Origin: Hyphomonadaceae bacterium BL14
GTDB taxonomy: Bacteria; Pseudomonadota; Alphaproteobacteria; Caulobacterales; Maricaulaceae
Assembly: GCA_027627705.1 (NCBI GenBank)
Contig: CP091242.1
Span: forward strand, 2,282,677-2,346,676
Reading direction: 5' to 3'
DNA length: 64,000 nt
Shown: one piece after another, positions 18,575 through 27,079 of the stretch
Numbering within the stretch: the first letter of the stretch is position 1
Layout of the letters: every line of letters starts with the position of its first letter
Translations under genes and position numbers: made by a program
The notes under the pieces: generated by a model
The model's database searches: none
Told to the model about the DNA's origin: nothing
What the model saw: only the letters and a program-made list of their open reading frames with translations

Positions 18575-19152
18575 GTCTGCAGCACGCCCTGCTGGCGCAG
18601 GAATTCCAGCAAAGGCAGCAAAGGCAGCCCAAGGACCGCGTAGTAATCGCCCTCAACCATGTCGAACAATTGCGCCCCCAGGCCTTCGAAGGCATATCCA
18701 CCGACGGTGCTGGTCAGATAGTCCCCGGCCTCACGGCGATAGCGGTCAAGAAACGCGTCCGACACCGGACGGACCCGCAGGGCACAACTGCTGCGATAGC
18801 GCCAGATGATCTCTCCACCGCGCGCCGCGCTCAGGCCACCGCGCAGATAATGGGTCTCTCCCCGCCACGCACGCAGACGCTTGATCGCAGTCTCGGGATC
18901 GGGTGCCTTGTCATAGGCTTCACCGTCGAACTCCAAGACCTGATCGGCACCCAGCACCAGATCACCGCGCCGGCCTGATACCGCCAGCGCCTTGGCATCG
19001 GCCAGGACCTGCGCCAGCGCAGACGCCTCCCCGGTAAACCCGCTTTTGATGGCCGCCTCGTCCACCCCGGCCGGATCAACCTCGAACGCCACGCCGGCAC
19101 CCTCGAGAATCGCCCGGCGCGAGGCCGAGCCGGAGGCCAATACCAGGGTCAT
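18571..19152 (-). CDS. maf: Maf-family nucleoside triphosphate pyrophosphatase
   Basis: A 193-aa Maf/Ham1-fold house-cleaning enzyme that hydrolyses non-canonical nucleoside triphosphates. LVLASGSASRRAILEGAG is the N-terminal substrate loop, DLVLGADQVLEFDGEAYDK the catalytic Asp/Glu region, and STVGGYAFEGLGAQLF the conserved C-terminal segment. It overlaps ppsR and aroE by 4 bp. The subclass (dTTP/UTP versus 7-methyl-GTP) is not decided. Confidence 0.93.
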   Translation of the reverse strand: MTLVLASGSASRRAILEGAGVAFEVDPAGVDEAAIKSGFTGEASALAQVLADAKALAVSGRRGDLVLGADQVLEFDGEAYDKAPDPETAIKRLRAWRGETHYLRGGLSAARGGEIIWRYRSSCALRVRPVSDAFLDRYRREAGDYLTSTVGGYAFEGLGAQLFDMVEGDYYAVLGLPLLPLLEFLRQQGVLQT

Positions 19153-20003
19153 GATTTCAGCGTTTCCCGGTGCTCGGTCAGCAGGTTGATCACCTTGGCC
19201 GCCGTCTCTTCGATGGACCGGCGGGTCACATCAATCGACGGCCAATTATGACGGGCAAACAGACGCCGGGCGTGCACCAGCTCATCCTTGACGGTTTCCG
19301 CATCGATATAGCTGGTGGGCGCTTCCTCGCCCAGATTGACGAGGCGGTTGCGCCGGATCTGTATGATCCGCTCCGGGCTCGCGGTCAGCCCGACAATGAG
19401 CGGCTTTTTCAACAGCTCCAGCCCTGCGGGCAGGGCCGCGCCGGGCACCAGCGGGATATTCGCCGTGCGGATCCCGCGATTGCCCAGATAGACGCTGGTC
19501 GGGGTTTTCGACGTCCGGCTAATGCCCAGCAGGATCACATCCGCACTGGCCAGATCCTCGCCCTGGCCGTCATCATGAGCCATGCAGTAATTCATCGCCT
19601 CGATGCGGCGGTAATAGTCTGCATCCAGCACACGCTGCGCACCCGCCTTGCCTTGAGCCGGCGCGCCCAGAAAGCCTGACAATGTCGCCTCGATGGGATC
19701 GAGCACCGCCACAGCCGGAACCCGCAGCTCGGCGCAGCGATCCTCCAGTGTGCGGCGCAAATCCTGATTGACCAGGGTGAACATCACCACGCCGGGATGG
19801 GCTTCGATATGGTCCAGCACGCGGTCCATCTGGCGCGGCGAGCGGACCAGAGCAAACAAATGCTCGATCGGATGCACGCCGGGAAACTGGGCCACCGAAG
19901 CGCGCATCACGGCCATCAGCGTCTCGCCGGTGGAATCAGAGACCATATGGACGTGGAAGTGCAGCCCGTCGGCTTCGGACTGGACCAGGCCGGATGTCGT
20001 CAT
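19149..20003 (-). CDS. ppsR: Pyruvate, phosphate dikinase / PEP synthase regulatory protein (DUF299)
   Basis: A 284-aa bifunctional serine/threonine kinase and pyrophosphorylase that switches PEP synthase or PPDK on and off. HVHMVSDSTGETL opens the fold; the P-loop-like GISRTSKTPTSVYLGNRG is diagnostic, and the C-terminus reads RSIEETAAKVINLL. I chose the ATG at 20003; a GTG at 20009 would add two residues. In Caulobacter the orthologous gene borders the chromosomal origin opposite hemE, and the same arrangement is seen here. Confidence 0.93.
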   Translation of the reverse strand: MTTSGLVQSEADGLHFHVHMVSDSTGETLMAVMRASVAQFPGVHPIEHLFALVRSPRQMDRVLDHIEAHPGVVMFTLVNQDLRRTLEDRCAELRVPAVAVLDPIEATLSGFLGAPAQGKAGAQRVLDADYYRRIEAMNYCMAHDDGQGEDLASADVILLGISRTSKTPTSVYLGNRGIRTANIPLVPGAALPAGLELLKKPLIVGLTASPERIIQIRRNRLVNLGEEAPTSYIDAETVKDELVHARRLFARHNWPSIDVTRRSIEETAAKVINLLTEHRETLKS

Positions 20004-20295
20004 GCGCACGTTCCGTCTGTGAACCGGTCAAGCCGGCGCGGACTCCATCGATAAACCAGCCCCGCGCCCCTGTGAACATCCGCGCGCTTGCGCCGTGCAT
20101 AAATGCGGTCTTGTTCACACCCAGCGCGGCTGGACCCGAAATCCTCCACATCCACGTTTCCGGGCGCCCGGACACAGGCACCCTGGCGCCCGGATCCTGT
20201 TGACAGGCGGGGTGTGTGGAAAGCCGCCGGCCGACAGCGCCAAGCCACTCCTGTCTGTCACGCCGGCGCGTGCGTTAACCTCCCGTCAACTCTGG

Positions 20296-20311
20296 TTAAC
20301 GCATGGTTAAC
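20296..20311. promoter_or_regulatory. CtrA-binding-type site in putative oriC
   Basis: TTAA-CGCATGG-TTAAC, a full match to the TTAA-N7-TTAAC recognition site of the cell-cycle regulator CtrA. A second copy with one mismatch (TTAA-N7-TCAAC) begins 21 bp upstream at 20275. In Caulobacter, CtrA bound in the origin blocks re-initiation. Confidence 0.7.
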
Positions 20312-20395
20312 ACGGATGGATGCAGCCGCGACCGCGCGGTGGACAGAGCGTCTCAACACCCTGTGAACGGCGGGCGCCGCGGTCGACAAACCCCT

Positions 20396-20404
20396 TTGTC
20401 CACA
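20396..20404 (+). promoter_or_regulatory. DnaA-box-like site
   Basis: TTGTCCACA, differing from the TTATCCACA consensus at one position, about 30 bp before the A/T-rich tract in front of hemE. Confidence 0.6.
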
Positions 20405-20525
20405 TTGGCGCCCAGCCTTGCTACTGATCCCCCTCTTTCATTCTTTCAGGAAATAAAGATAAGGAAGGACCACTTACCTGTGGGGACGTGACGTGCCCCG
20501 CCCTCTCAGGACAGTGAAGATCGCC

Positions 20526-21551
20526 ATGACCGATAAACCGCTTCTCCAGGTGCTTACCGGCCAGCCCCTCGCGCGCCCTCCGGTGTGGCTTATGCGTCAG
20601 GCAGGCCGATACCTGCCCGAATACCGGGCGGTGCGCGCCCAGCAGCCTGATTTCATCGCGTTTTGCCTGAACCCGGAAGCAGCCTGCGAAGTCACGATGC
20701 AGCCGATCCGGCGCTATGGTTTCGATGCCGCCATTGTGTTCGCCGATATTCTGCTCCTGCCCTACGGGCTGGGTCAGAAAGTCTGGTTTGAAGCCGGCGA
20801 GGGTCCCAAGCTCGAGCCGGTCACACCTGCCGATCTCGGGCGTCTGTCTGAAGACCGGGCCCGCGATGTGCTGGCACCAGTGTGCGACACGCTGACGCGC
20901 CTGCGTGCTGCCCTGCCGGCTGAAACGACCCTCATCGGCTTTGCCGGTTCGCCCTGGACGGTGGCCACCTACATGATCGAGGGTGGCGGATCGAAAGACA
21001 GGTTCAAGGCGCGCGCCATGGCCTGGAGCGATCCGGCCGGGTTCGACGCGCTGCTCGATCTTCTGGCAGACGCCACCACCACCTATCTCGCCGACCAGGT
21101 GAAGGCCGGCGCAGATGTCGTCAAACTCTTTGATTCATGGGCTGACAGCCTGCCCGATCCCCTGTTTGACCGGGTGGTGATCCGCCCGACCAAGCGCATT
21201 GTGGACGGCTTGCGGGCCCAGGGCATTACCGCGCCGGTGATCGGTTTTCCGCGTGGCGCCGGGCCCCAGGCCTTGCGCTATGCGCGTGAGACCGGCGTGA
21301 CCGCCCTGGCGCTGGACCATGGCATGGATACTGAGTGGGCAGCATCTGCCCTGCCCAAAACCCTGCCGGTTCAGGGCCAGCTGGACCCTGCGGTGCTGCA
21401 TGCGGGCGGCGCTGCGCTGGACAAAGAAGTCGACCGCCTGCTTTCCGCATGGGCGGACCGGCCCTATGTGTTCAATCTCGGACACGGCATCAATCTCGAG
21501 ACCCCGCCTGAGCATGTGACCCGTCTGATGGCGCGTCTGCGGCAGGGATAA
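20526..21551 (+). CDS. hemE: Uroporphyrinogen decarboxylase
   Basis: A 341-aa enzyme removing four carboxyl groups from uroporphyrinogen III to give coproporphyrinogen III. The signature RPPVWLMRQAGRYLPEYR is near the N-terminus; GFAGSPWTVATYMIEGGGSK and FPRGAG are conserved active-site segments. I prefer the ATG at 20526 (MTDKPLLQVL); a GTG at 20493 would add 11 non-conserved residues and extend into the origin. First gene of hemE-hemH-hemJ. Confidence 0.96.
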   Translation: MTDKPLLQVLTGQPLARPPVWLMRQAGRYLPEYRAVRAQQPDFIAFCLNPEAACEVTMQPIRRYGFDAAIVFADILLLPYGLGQKVWFEAGEGPKLEPVTPADLGRLSEDRARDVLAPVCDTLTRLRAALPAETTLIGFAGSPWTVATYMIEGGGSKDRFKARAMAWSDPAGFDALLDLLADATTTYLADQVKAGADVVKLFDSWADSLPDPLFDRVVIRPTKRIVDGLRAQGITAPVIGFPRGAGPQALRYARETGVTALALDHGMDTEWAASALPKTLPVQGQLDPAVLHAGGAALDKEVDRLLSAWADRPYVFNLGHGINLETPPEHVTRLMARLRQG

Positions 21552-21571
21552 CAAGCCGCAAAAGGACGACC

Positions 21572-22630
21572 ATGACCCGGCGCATTGCAGTGGTGCTGTT
21601 CAATCTGGGCGGTCCGGACGGGCCCGACGACGTGCGCCCGTTTTTGCGCAATCTGTTCCGCGACCCAGCAATCATCGGAGCCCCGGGTTTCATCCGCGAG
21701 CCGCTGGCATGGTTCATCTCCACCACGCGCGCTCCGTCGGCGAAAGAGAATTACGCCAAGATGGGTGGCGGCTCGCCGCTGGTACCCGAAACGCGCAAAC
21801 AGGCCGACGCCCTGAGCCGGGCGCTGTCCGATGCCCTGCCCGGTGACGAGGTCAAGGTCATCCTGGCCATGCGCTACTGGCGTCCGTTCGTGAAAGACGC
21901 GGTCAAGGAGGTCGCCGCCTTCGAGCCCGATGAGATCGTCATCCTGCCGCTCTATCCCCAGTTCTCCACAACCACCACAGCCTCTTCGCTCAAAGCTTGG
22001 CATGATGCAGGCGGGCCTCCGGCGCGTGTCGTGTGCTGCTATCCGCAAGAGGCCGACTTCATCGCCGCTCATGCCCAACTGATCGAAGACAGCTGGCGCA
22101 AGGCGGGATCACCGGCCAATGCACGGGTGCTGTTCTCCGCCCATGGCCTGCCGGAAATCGTGGTCAAGCGCGGCGACAGCTATCAGTGGCAGGTCGAGCA
22201 GACGGCAGCCGCCGTGGCAGCGCGCCTGCCTGAGGGCCTGAGTGATCACGAGATCTGCTATCAGTCGCGGGTCGGACCGCTCAACTGGATCGGCCCCTCC
22301 ACCGAAGACGCCATCGAACGCGCCTGCACCGACGAGCGCCATATTCTATTGTCACCCATCGCCTTTGTGTCCGAGCATATCGAGACATTGGTAGAGCTGG
22401 ACGAGGAATATGCCGAGCTGGCTGAAGAGTATGGTGCCAAGGGCTATGATCGGGTGCCGGCACTGGGCCACCATCCCGGTTTCATCAAGGCGCTGGCCGG
22501 GCTCGCGGTCTCGGCGCTGGACGGGCCCAACGGGCTCAAACCCCCGGGCGGTCAGATGATCTGCCCGGCCGGCTTTGGACGCTGCCCGTGCCGTGAGGCC
22601 GGGATGGGGCAAGAGGAGGCGGCGGCATGA
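21572..22630 (+). CDS. hemH: Ferrochelatase
   Basis: A 352-aa enzyme that inserts Fe2+ into the porphyrin in the last step of heme synthesis. AVVLFNLGGPDGPDDVRPFL is the N-terminal signature, RYWRPFVKDAV is conserved, LFSAHGLPE carries the catalytic His, and SPIAFVSEHIETLVELDEEY is the C-terminal signature. The tail has CPAGFGRCPCREAGM, a Cys-rich end compatible with, but not proof of, an iron-sulfur cluster. The hemJ start overlaps its stop. Confidence 0.96.
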   Translation: MTRRIAVVLFNLGGPDGPDDVRPFLRNLFRDPAIIGAPGFIREPLAWFISTTRAPSAKENYAKMGGGSPLVPETRKQADALSRALSDALPGDEVKVILAMRYWRPFVKDAVKEVAAFEPDEIVILPLYPQFSTTTTASSLKAWHDAGGPPARVVCCYPQEADFIAAHAQLIEDSWRKAGSPANARVLFSAHGLPEIVVKRGDSYQWQVEQTAAAVAARLPEGLSDHEICYQSRVGPLNWIGPSTEDAIERACTDERHILLSPIAFVSEHIETLVELDEEYAELAEEYGAKGYDRVPALGHHPGFIKALAGLAVSALDGPNGLKPPGGQMICPAGFGRCPCREAGMGQEEAAA

Positions 22631-23082
22631 TCGGTTTTCTGGCTCCCGGCGGCGGTGCCTATGAGATCATCAAGGGCCTGCATATCGCCGCCGTGATCTT
22701 CTGGATGGCGGGGATGCTCTATCTGCCGCGCCTGTTTGTGTATCATCACCAGGCGATTGCCGGCGGTGAGCTGGAAGGCGCACTGCTGACCCAGGAACGC
22801 AACCTGCTCGGGATTATCCTGAACCCGGCGCTGATCGCGGTCTGGCTGCTGGCCATTGTCATGCTGGTGGCCAATCCCGGCCTGTTTTCACAGGGCTGGA
22901 TGCATGTGAAGCTGCTCCTGGTGCTGGCGCTCAGCGGCGTGCACGGCTTCTACGCCGCCAGCGCGCGCAAGTTTGCTAATGGTGCGCGTCCGAGGACGGA
23001 AAAATTCTGGCGCCTGATCAATGAAGTCCCGGCGATCGCGGCGATCATCATCGCCGTGCTGGCGGTGTGGAAGCCGTTCTGA
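22627..23082 (+). CDS. hemJ: Protoporphyrinogen IX oxidase HemJ
   Basis: A 151-aa integral membrane protein of the HemJ family, which oxidises protoporphyrinogen IX to protoporphyrin IX. Four hydrophobic spans are visible. The family motif KGLHIAAVIFWMAGMLYLPR (His and Arg) is in helix 1 and YLPRLFVYHH follows. Its ATG overlaps the hemH stop, consistent with a heme operon. It substitutes for HemG/HemY in organisms lacking those. Confidence 0.92.
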   Translation: MIGFLAPGGGAYEIIKGLHIAAVIFWMAGMLYLPRLFVYHHQAIAGGELEGALLTQERNLLGIILNPALIAVWLLAIVMLVANPGLFSQGWMHVKLLLVLALSGVHGFYAASARKFANGARPRTEKFWRLINEVPAIAAIIIAVLAVWKPF

Positions 23083-23085
23083 GCC

Positions 23086-23949
23086 TTACTCGCTGAACAT
23101 CCAGCGCAGGCCCGCGCGGTAGGCGTCGGCGCTATTGGCGGCATGAGTGCCGCCGGGTATGGTGTGAACACGCGCGCCCCATGGCCGATCCGGACGCTCA
23201 TCCCACGCTGCGCCCCAATGCAACGCTGCTTGGCGCAAGACCGGCCAGTCATTTTCGCCACTGGCGATCATCAGCTTCAGGTCCGGGCGCGAGGCTGTTT
23301 GCGGCTCGGCGAAGAAAAAGTCCCCTGTCGGGGCGAAGGCCGGATTGCTGGCGATACGTCCCCAGAACAGGTCCGGATCGGTAAAGGCCGAATACAGCAC
23401 GAAACTGCCGCCGCACGACTGGCCGAACAAAATCCGGCGGCCGGGATCAGCGCGGTAGCGCGCCTCGATCAGCGGCAGCAACTCGGCGGCCAGAAACTGC
23501 GCAAAGGCCGGCGCTCCCACCTCGCGCCCCTCCGTGCCGGGTGGCATGAAGTCCACGCCGCGCGCATTGATCTCAGGCGAGAACGAACCGTAGGCGATGC
23601 CCACGACAATCGCTTCAGGCAGGCCGTCATCATAGGTCAGGAACAAATGGTTCGCCGCCAGGATCGGCCACAGCGAATCCCCGTCCAGCACATAGACCAC
23701 CGGATAGATTTGCGCGCCCTGCGGGTCGTACCCGTCCGGTACGCGCACATGGATGTGGTAGGTCCGCCCGGTATGCACTGAGGCGAGCGGGAAATGGGCG
23801 CCGGTGAGGGCTGGCAGATGGGCGAGCGCCACCGGCCTGTCAGCGGACGCAGGCAGGACGGGCACCGATGCGCAGCTGCCTACGACACAGACCGACACAG
23901 CGATCGCACAACACCGCGCCAGAGTGCGCGCCCCATACATTCTCAACAT
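23086..23949 (-). CDS. Alpha/beta hydrolase, esterase D/IroE-like lipoprotein
   Basis: A 287-aa putative serine esterase with an N-terminal signal ending VVGSCAS, so probably a lipoprotein. The fold begins YPVVYVLDGDSLWP; the nucleophile elbow is FGQSCGGSF, and the acid/His are probably in ASGENDWPV and PGGTHAAN. These match the Fes/IroE-type esterase family; the substrate may be a siderophore ester or another ester. I chose the ATG at 23949 with GAGG upstream; 23940 and 23985 are alternatives. It interrupts the hem-rho order seen in relatives. Confidence 0.82.
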   Translation of the reverse strand: MLRMYGARTLARCCAIAVSVCVVGSCASVPVLPASADRPVALAHLPALTGAHFPLASVHTGRTYHIHVRVPDGYDPQGAQIYPVVYVLDGDSLWPILAANHLFLTYDDGLPEAIVVGIAYGSFSPEINARGVDFMPPGTEGREVGAPAFAQFLAAELLPLIEARYRADPGRRILFGQSCGGSFVLYSAFTDPDLFWGRIASNPAFAPTGDFFFAEPQTASRPDLKLMIASGENDWPVLRQAALHWGAAWDERPDRPWGARVHTIPGGTHAANSADAYRAGLRWMFSE

Positions 23950-24287
23950 GCTCCGGCCTCGCCTATACGTAACGGTGGCCATCATGCCTCATGGCGCGCA
24001 TCCGGGCGAGCCGATTGACGGCGGGTCATGGTGCGTCAACGCCGCTTCACCTTGACGCGCGCCCCTGCCTGTGGCACGGATTTTCGGGAAACCTGACATC
24101 AGGTTCCCTTCCTTCACCTGCGGCGGCGGCGTTTTGGCGCGCTCCCGGGTCAACCAACACGAAGTCATGTCCCGGGCATCCCGCCTGGCCGGTGCAGTCG
24201 GGGCCATATCTGGTCCGGCGTTGAGGCTGGCCCCGCGCGAGTCCCGGCCGCCTTCCGCCCTTTTTCCCATTCGCCTTTGCTCCCGAG
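23950..24287. other. Leader and intergenic region before rho
   Basis: About 340 bp with no convincing gene. It holds an inverted repeat TTGACG-N13-CGTCAA at 24015-24039 and a further TTGACG at 24052-24057, any of which could be -35 elements or an operator. The stretch just before rho is pyrimidine-rich. A long untranslated rho leader would fit the autoregulation known for rho, but no attenuator is obvious. Confidence 0.4.
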
Positions 24288-25643
24288 ATGATCATGAACG
24301 ACGACCACCGCTACGATGACGATATGGACGATGATGCCGGCGACGAGGACAACGTGTCATCGGATCAGAGCCGCGCCGGCGAGCGCATGTCGCTGCAGGA
24401 GCTGAAGGAAAAGAGCCCGGCCGAGCTGGTGGCTCTAGCCGAACAGCTTGACATCGAGAACGCGGCCAGCCTGCGCAAGCAGGGCATGATGTTCGCGATC
24501 CTCAAGGCGCTGGCCGAAGAAGGTGCCTCGATCTTTGGCGGCGGCACGCTGGAAGTGCTGCAGGACGGGTTCGGCTTCCTGCGCGCGCCGGAATCCAATT
24601 ATCTGCCCGGTCCCGATGACATCTATGTCTCGCCCAGCCAGATCCGGCGCTTCGGCCTGCGCACCGGCGATACGGTTGAGGGCGAGATCCGCTCGCCGCG
24701 CGACAATGAGCGGTATTTTGCGCTCCTGAAAGTCGCCAGCATCAATTTCGAGGACCCCGAACAGACCCGTCACAAGGTTCATTTCGACAATCTGACCCCG
24801 CTCTATCCCGAGCAGCGTTTCCAGATCGAGAACCCCGACCCGACCCGCAAGGACCGCACGGGCCGTGTGATCGACATCGTGTCGCCGATCGGCAAGGGCC
24901 AGCGCGCCCTGATCGTGGCGCCGCCGCGCACCGGCAAGACCATGGTGCTGCAGAACATCGCCCACGCCATCGAAACCAATCATCCCGAATGCTTCCTCAT
25001 GGTGCTGCTCATCGACGAGCGCCCCGAGGAAGTCACCGACATGCAGCGCACGGTGAAGGGTGAGGTGGTGGCCTCGACCTTCGACGAACCGGCTACGCGC
25101 CACGTGCAGGTCGCTGAAATGGTGATCGAAAAGGCCAAGCGCCTGGTCGAACACAAGCGCGATGTGGTGATCCTGCTCGATTCCATCACGCGTCTGGGCC
25201 GCGCCTACAACACCGTGGTGCCGAGCTCGGGCAAGGTGCTGACGGGCGGCGTGGACGCCAACGCGCTCCAGCGTCCCAAGCGCTTCTTCGGCGCCGCGCG
25301 CAATATCGAGGAAGGCGGCTCGCTGACCATCATCGCCACGGCGCTGATCGACACGGGCAGCCGCATGGACGAGGTGATTTTCGAAGAGTTCAAGGGCACG
25401 GGCAATTCGGAGATCATTCTGGACCGGAAAGTCGCCGACAAGCGCGTCTTCCCGGCCATCGACATCCTCAAGTCCGGCACCCGCAAGGAAGAGCTGCTCA
25501 TCGGGCGCACCGAATTGCAAAAGACCTATGTTCTGCGCCGCATCCTCAATCCGATGGGCACCCAGGACGCGATCGATTTCCTTCTGTCCAAGCTCAAGGA
25601 AACCAAGAACAATTCGGACTTCTTCGATTCCATGAACACCTGA
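24288..25643 (+). CDS. rho: Transcription termination factor Rho
   Basis: A 451-aa hexameric RNA helicase that ends transcription at Rho-dependent terminators. The N-terminus has about 25 very acidic residues ([13 protein letters not shown]) ahead of the usual [20 protein letters not shown] start, so the true protein is longer than minimal Rho. The RNA-binding domain contains DGFGFLR; Walker A is APPRTGKTM, Walker [17 protein letters not shown], and the R/Q loops follow. ATGs at 24288 and 24294 are both usable. Confidence 0.96.
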   Translation: MIMNDDHRYDDDMDDDAGDEDNVSSDQSRAGERMSLQELKEKSPAELVALAEQLDIENAASLRKQGMMFAILKALAEEGASIFGGGTLEVLQDGFGFLRAPESNYLPGPDDIYVSPSQIRRFGLRTGDTVEGEIRSPRDNERYFALLKVASINFEDPEQTRHKVHFDNLTPLYPEQRFQIENPDPTRKDRTGRVIDIVSPIGKGQRALIVAPPRTGKTMVLQNIAHAIETNHPECFLMVLLIDERPEEVTDMQRTVKGEVVASTFDEPATRHVQVAEMVIEKAKRLVEHKRDVVILLDSITRLGRAYNTVVPSSGKVLTGGVDANALQRPKRFFGAARNIEEGGSLTIIATALIDTGSRMDEVIFEEFKGTGNSEIILDRKVADKRVFPAIDILKSGTRKEELLIGRTELQKTYVLRRILNPMGTQDAIDFLLSKLKETKNNSDFFDSMNT

Positions 25644-25676
25644 CGCGCACGCTTGCCGCGCCAGGCCTGAACATGA

Positions 25677-25707
25677 AAACGCCCTCTCCGGACCGGAGAG
25701 GGCGTTT
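25677..25707. terminator. Intrinsic terminator between rho and secB
   Basis: A 14-bp perfect stem (AAACGCCCTCTCCG and its complement) around a GAC triloop, with A-rich and T-rich flanks. It lies between the convergent rho and secB genes, so it can work in both directions. Confidence 0.85.
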
Positions 25708-25734
25708 GTCGTTACAGCCTGGAGAATTCAGCGC

Positions 25735-26223
25735 TCAGGCCGTGCCGTGCGGCTCGGCTCCGGCCGGCTTGCCGGCCAGCTGCTGGCGGTAGAGCGCAGC
25801 GAAATCCACCGGCTCCAGCATCAGTGGCGGGAAGCCGCCATCGCGGGTGGCGTCAGCCAGAATGCGCCGCGCGAAGGGGAAGATCAGGCGCGGGCATTCG
25901 ATCAGCAGGAAGGGCTCGCGCGCGCGCTCTTCCAGATTGCGGATCGAAAACAGGCCGGCATAGGTGAGCTCGGCGATGAAGAGCTGCGAGCCGCTCGACG
26001 AGGCATTGGCGCTGAGTACCAGCTCGACCTCGAAGGTCTCGGCGTCCAGGCTGCGCGCGCGCACATCCACCGACAGATCGATCTCCGGCTGGCCCTGCCC
26101 GCGCAGGCTGTCAGGGGCGTTGGGGTTCTCGAAGGAGAGATCCTTCACATACTGGCCAAGAACGCGAATCATCAGCGCGGAACCGGCCTCGCCGCCGGGC
26201 TGGGGTGCAGGAGCATCGGTCAT
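25735..26223 (-). CDS. secB: Protein-export chaperone SecB
   Basis: A 162-aa tetrameric chaperone that keeps preproteins unfolded and hands them to SecA. The N-terminus is Pro/Gly-rich, then IRVLGQYVKDLSFENPNAPD, the SecB signature, and ELTYAGLFSIRNLEE. The conserved CPRLIFPFARRILADATRDG is near the end. I chose the ATG at 26223, since upstream residues in the longer frame lack family resemblance. Confidence 0.95.
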   Translation of the reverse strand: MTDAPAPQPGGEAGSALMIRVLGQYVKDLSFENPNAPDSLRGQGQPEIDLSVDVRARSLDAETFEVELVLSANASSSGSQLFIAELTYAGLFSIRNLEERAREPFLLIECPRLIFPFARRILADATRDGGFPPLMLEPVDFAALYRQQLAGKPAGAEPHGTA

Positions 26224-26407
26224 GGGAAATCCATCTCTTTTCAAGGTCTGGCCGGGCGCAGGCGCTCCGGGCGAAAACGGCAGGTGCGGGCCGGTAGCAC
26301 GCCGCTGTTGCTGCGGCAAGCGCAGCCCCGGCGTGACGCGGCGCGTGCGAATGACTATATCAGGGGGAGAGATCCGCAGTGCGCAATGATGACAGGCCCG
26401 ATCCGCC

Positions 26408-27079
26408 ATGAATATGGACGTTCTCCAGCTCTTGTTCTTCGCCGGCCTCGCCGTGTTTCTGGGCGTGCGTCTCTACATGCTTCTGGGCAAGCCGTCAGGA
26501 CGCACCCATGAAGATCACATGCGTGAAGAGCGTGAACGTGCCGCCGCTGCAGGCCGCGCGCCGCGCCCGGCGGGTCCGGTGGGCCCGGCCGGTGCCGAGC
26601 TGTCACCTGAAGCGCCGGTCTATACCGGACCCGCTGCGGCTGGTCTTGCAGCGATCGCCGCGGCTGATGGCGGATTTGACCAGGATGGCTTCGTGTCCGG
26701 CGCGCGCGAGGCCTACAAGATGATCGTTACTGCCTATGCGGCGGCCGACAAAGATACACTGGGCCCGCTCTTGAGCGAGAAGGTGATGGCCGCGTGGGGT
26801 GCGTCCATTGATGCGCGCGCCGACAAGAAGCTGACCATGACCACTGAGATTGACCGGCTGAAGAGCGCCGAGATCGTGGAAGCCTCTCTTAACGATAACC
26901 GGGCCAGGGTGAAGGTCGCGTTCAGCGCAGAAATTGCCAGCGAGACCCGCGATGCCGATGGCACTATCGTGGAGGGCGATCTGACCACGCTGAAGACAGT
27001 GGACGAGATCTGGAGCTTCGAGCGTGATGTCACCAGCCCCAACCCGAACTGGTATCTGGCGGGCGTGCGCTCAGCCTAG
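26408..27079 (+). CDS. Tim44-domain membrane-anchored protein
   Basis: A 223-aa protein with one N-terminal membrane span (LQLLFFAGLAVFLGVRLYMLLG), a polar Ala/Pro linker, and a C-terminal Tim44-like domain from about residue 85 (GFVSGAREAYKMIVTAYAAAD, then VDEIWSFERDV and NWYLAGV). It corresponds to the alphaproteobacterial TimA relatives of mitochondrial Tim44. A role in membrane-protein handling is inferred from family only. Divergent from secB; it overlaps the mltA start. Confidence 0.88.
   Translation: MNMDVLQLLFFAGLAVFLGVRLYMLLGKPSGRTHEDHMREERERAAAAGRAPRPAGPVGPAGAELSPEAPVYTGPAAAGLAAIAAADGGFDQDGFVSGAREAYKMIVTAYAAADKDTLGPLLSEKVMAAWGASIDARADKKLTMTTEIDRLKSAEIVEASLNDNRARVKVAFSAEIASETRDADGTIVEGDLTTLKTVDEIWSFERDVTSPNPNWYLAGVRSA

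Larger units (their letters stand above)
20004..20525. other. oriC: Putative chromosomal replication origin (oriC)
   Basis: A gene-free region of about 520 bp between outward-pointing ppsR and hemE, the position of Cori in Caulobacter. Visible elements are: a CtrA-type site at 20296-20311 with a degenerate second copy at 20275-20290; a DnaA-box match TTGTCCACA at 20396-20404; the heptamer TGTGAAC/GTTCACA four times (20018, 20071, 20113, 20362); weaker DnaA-like matches TGTGGAAAG (20215) and TCCTCCACA (20142); and an A/T-rich tract around 20430-20465 next to hemE that could be the unwinding element. The parS cluster is 8-10 kb away. Origin function is inferred. Confidence 0.8.

Noticed and set aside
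20095..20366. Short frames crossing the hemE/ppsR gap
   Set aside because: No family resemblance or ribosome binding site; the region is better explained as an origin.
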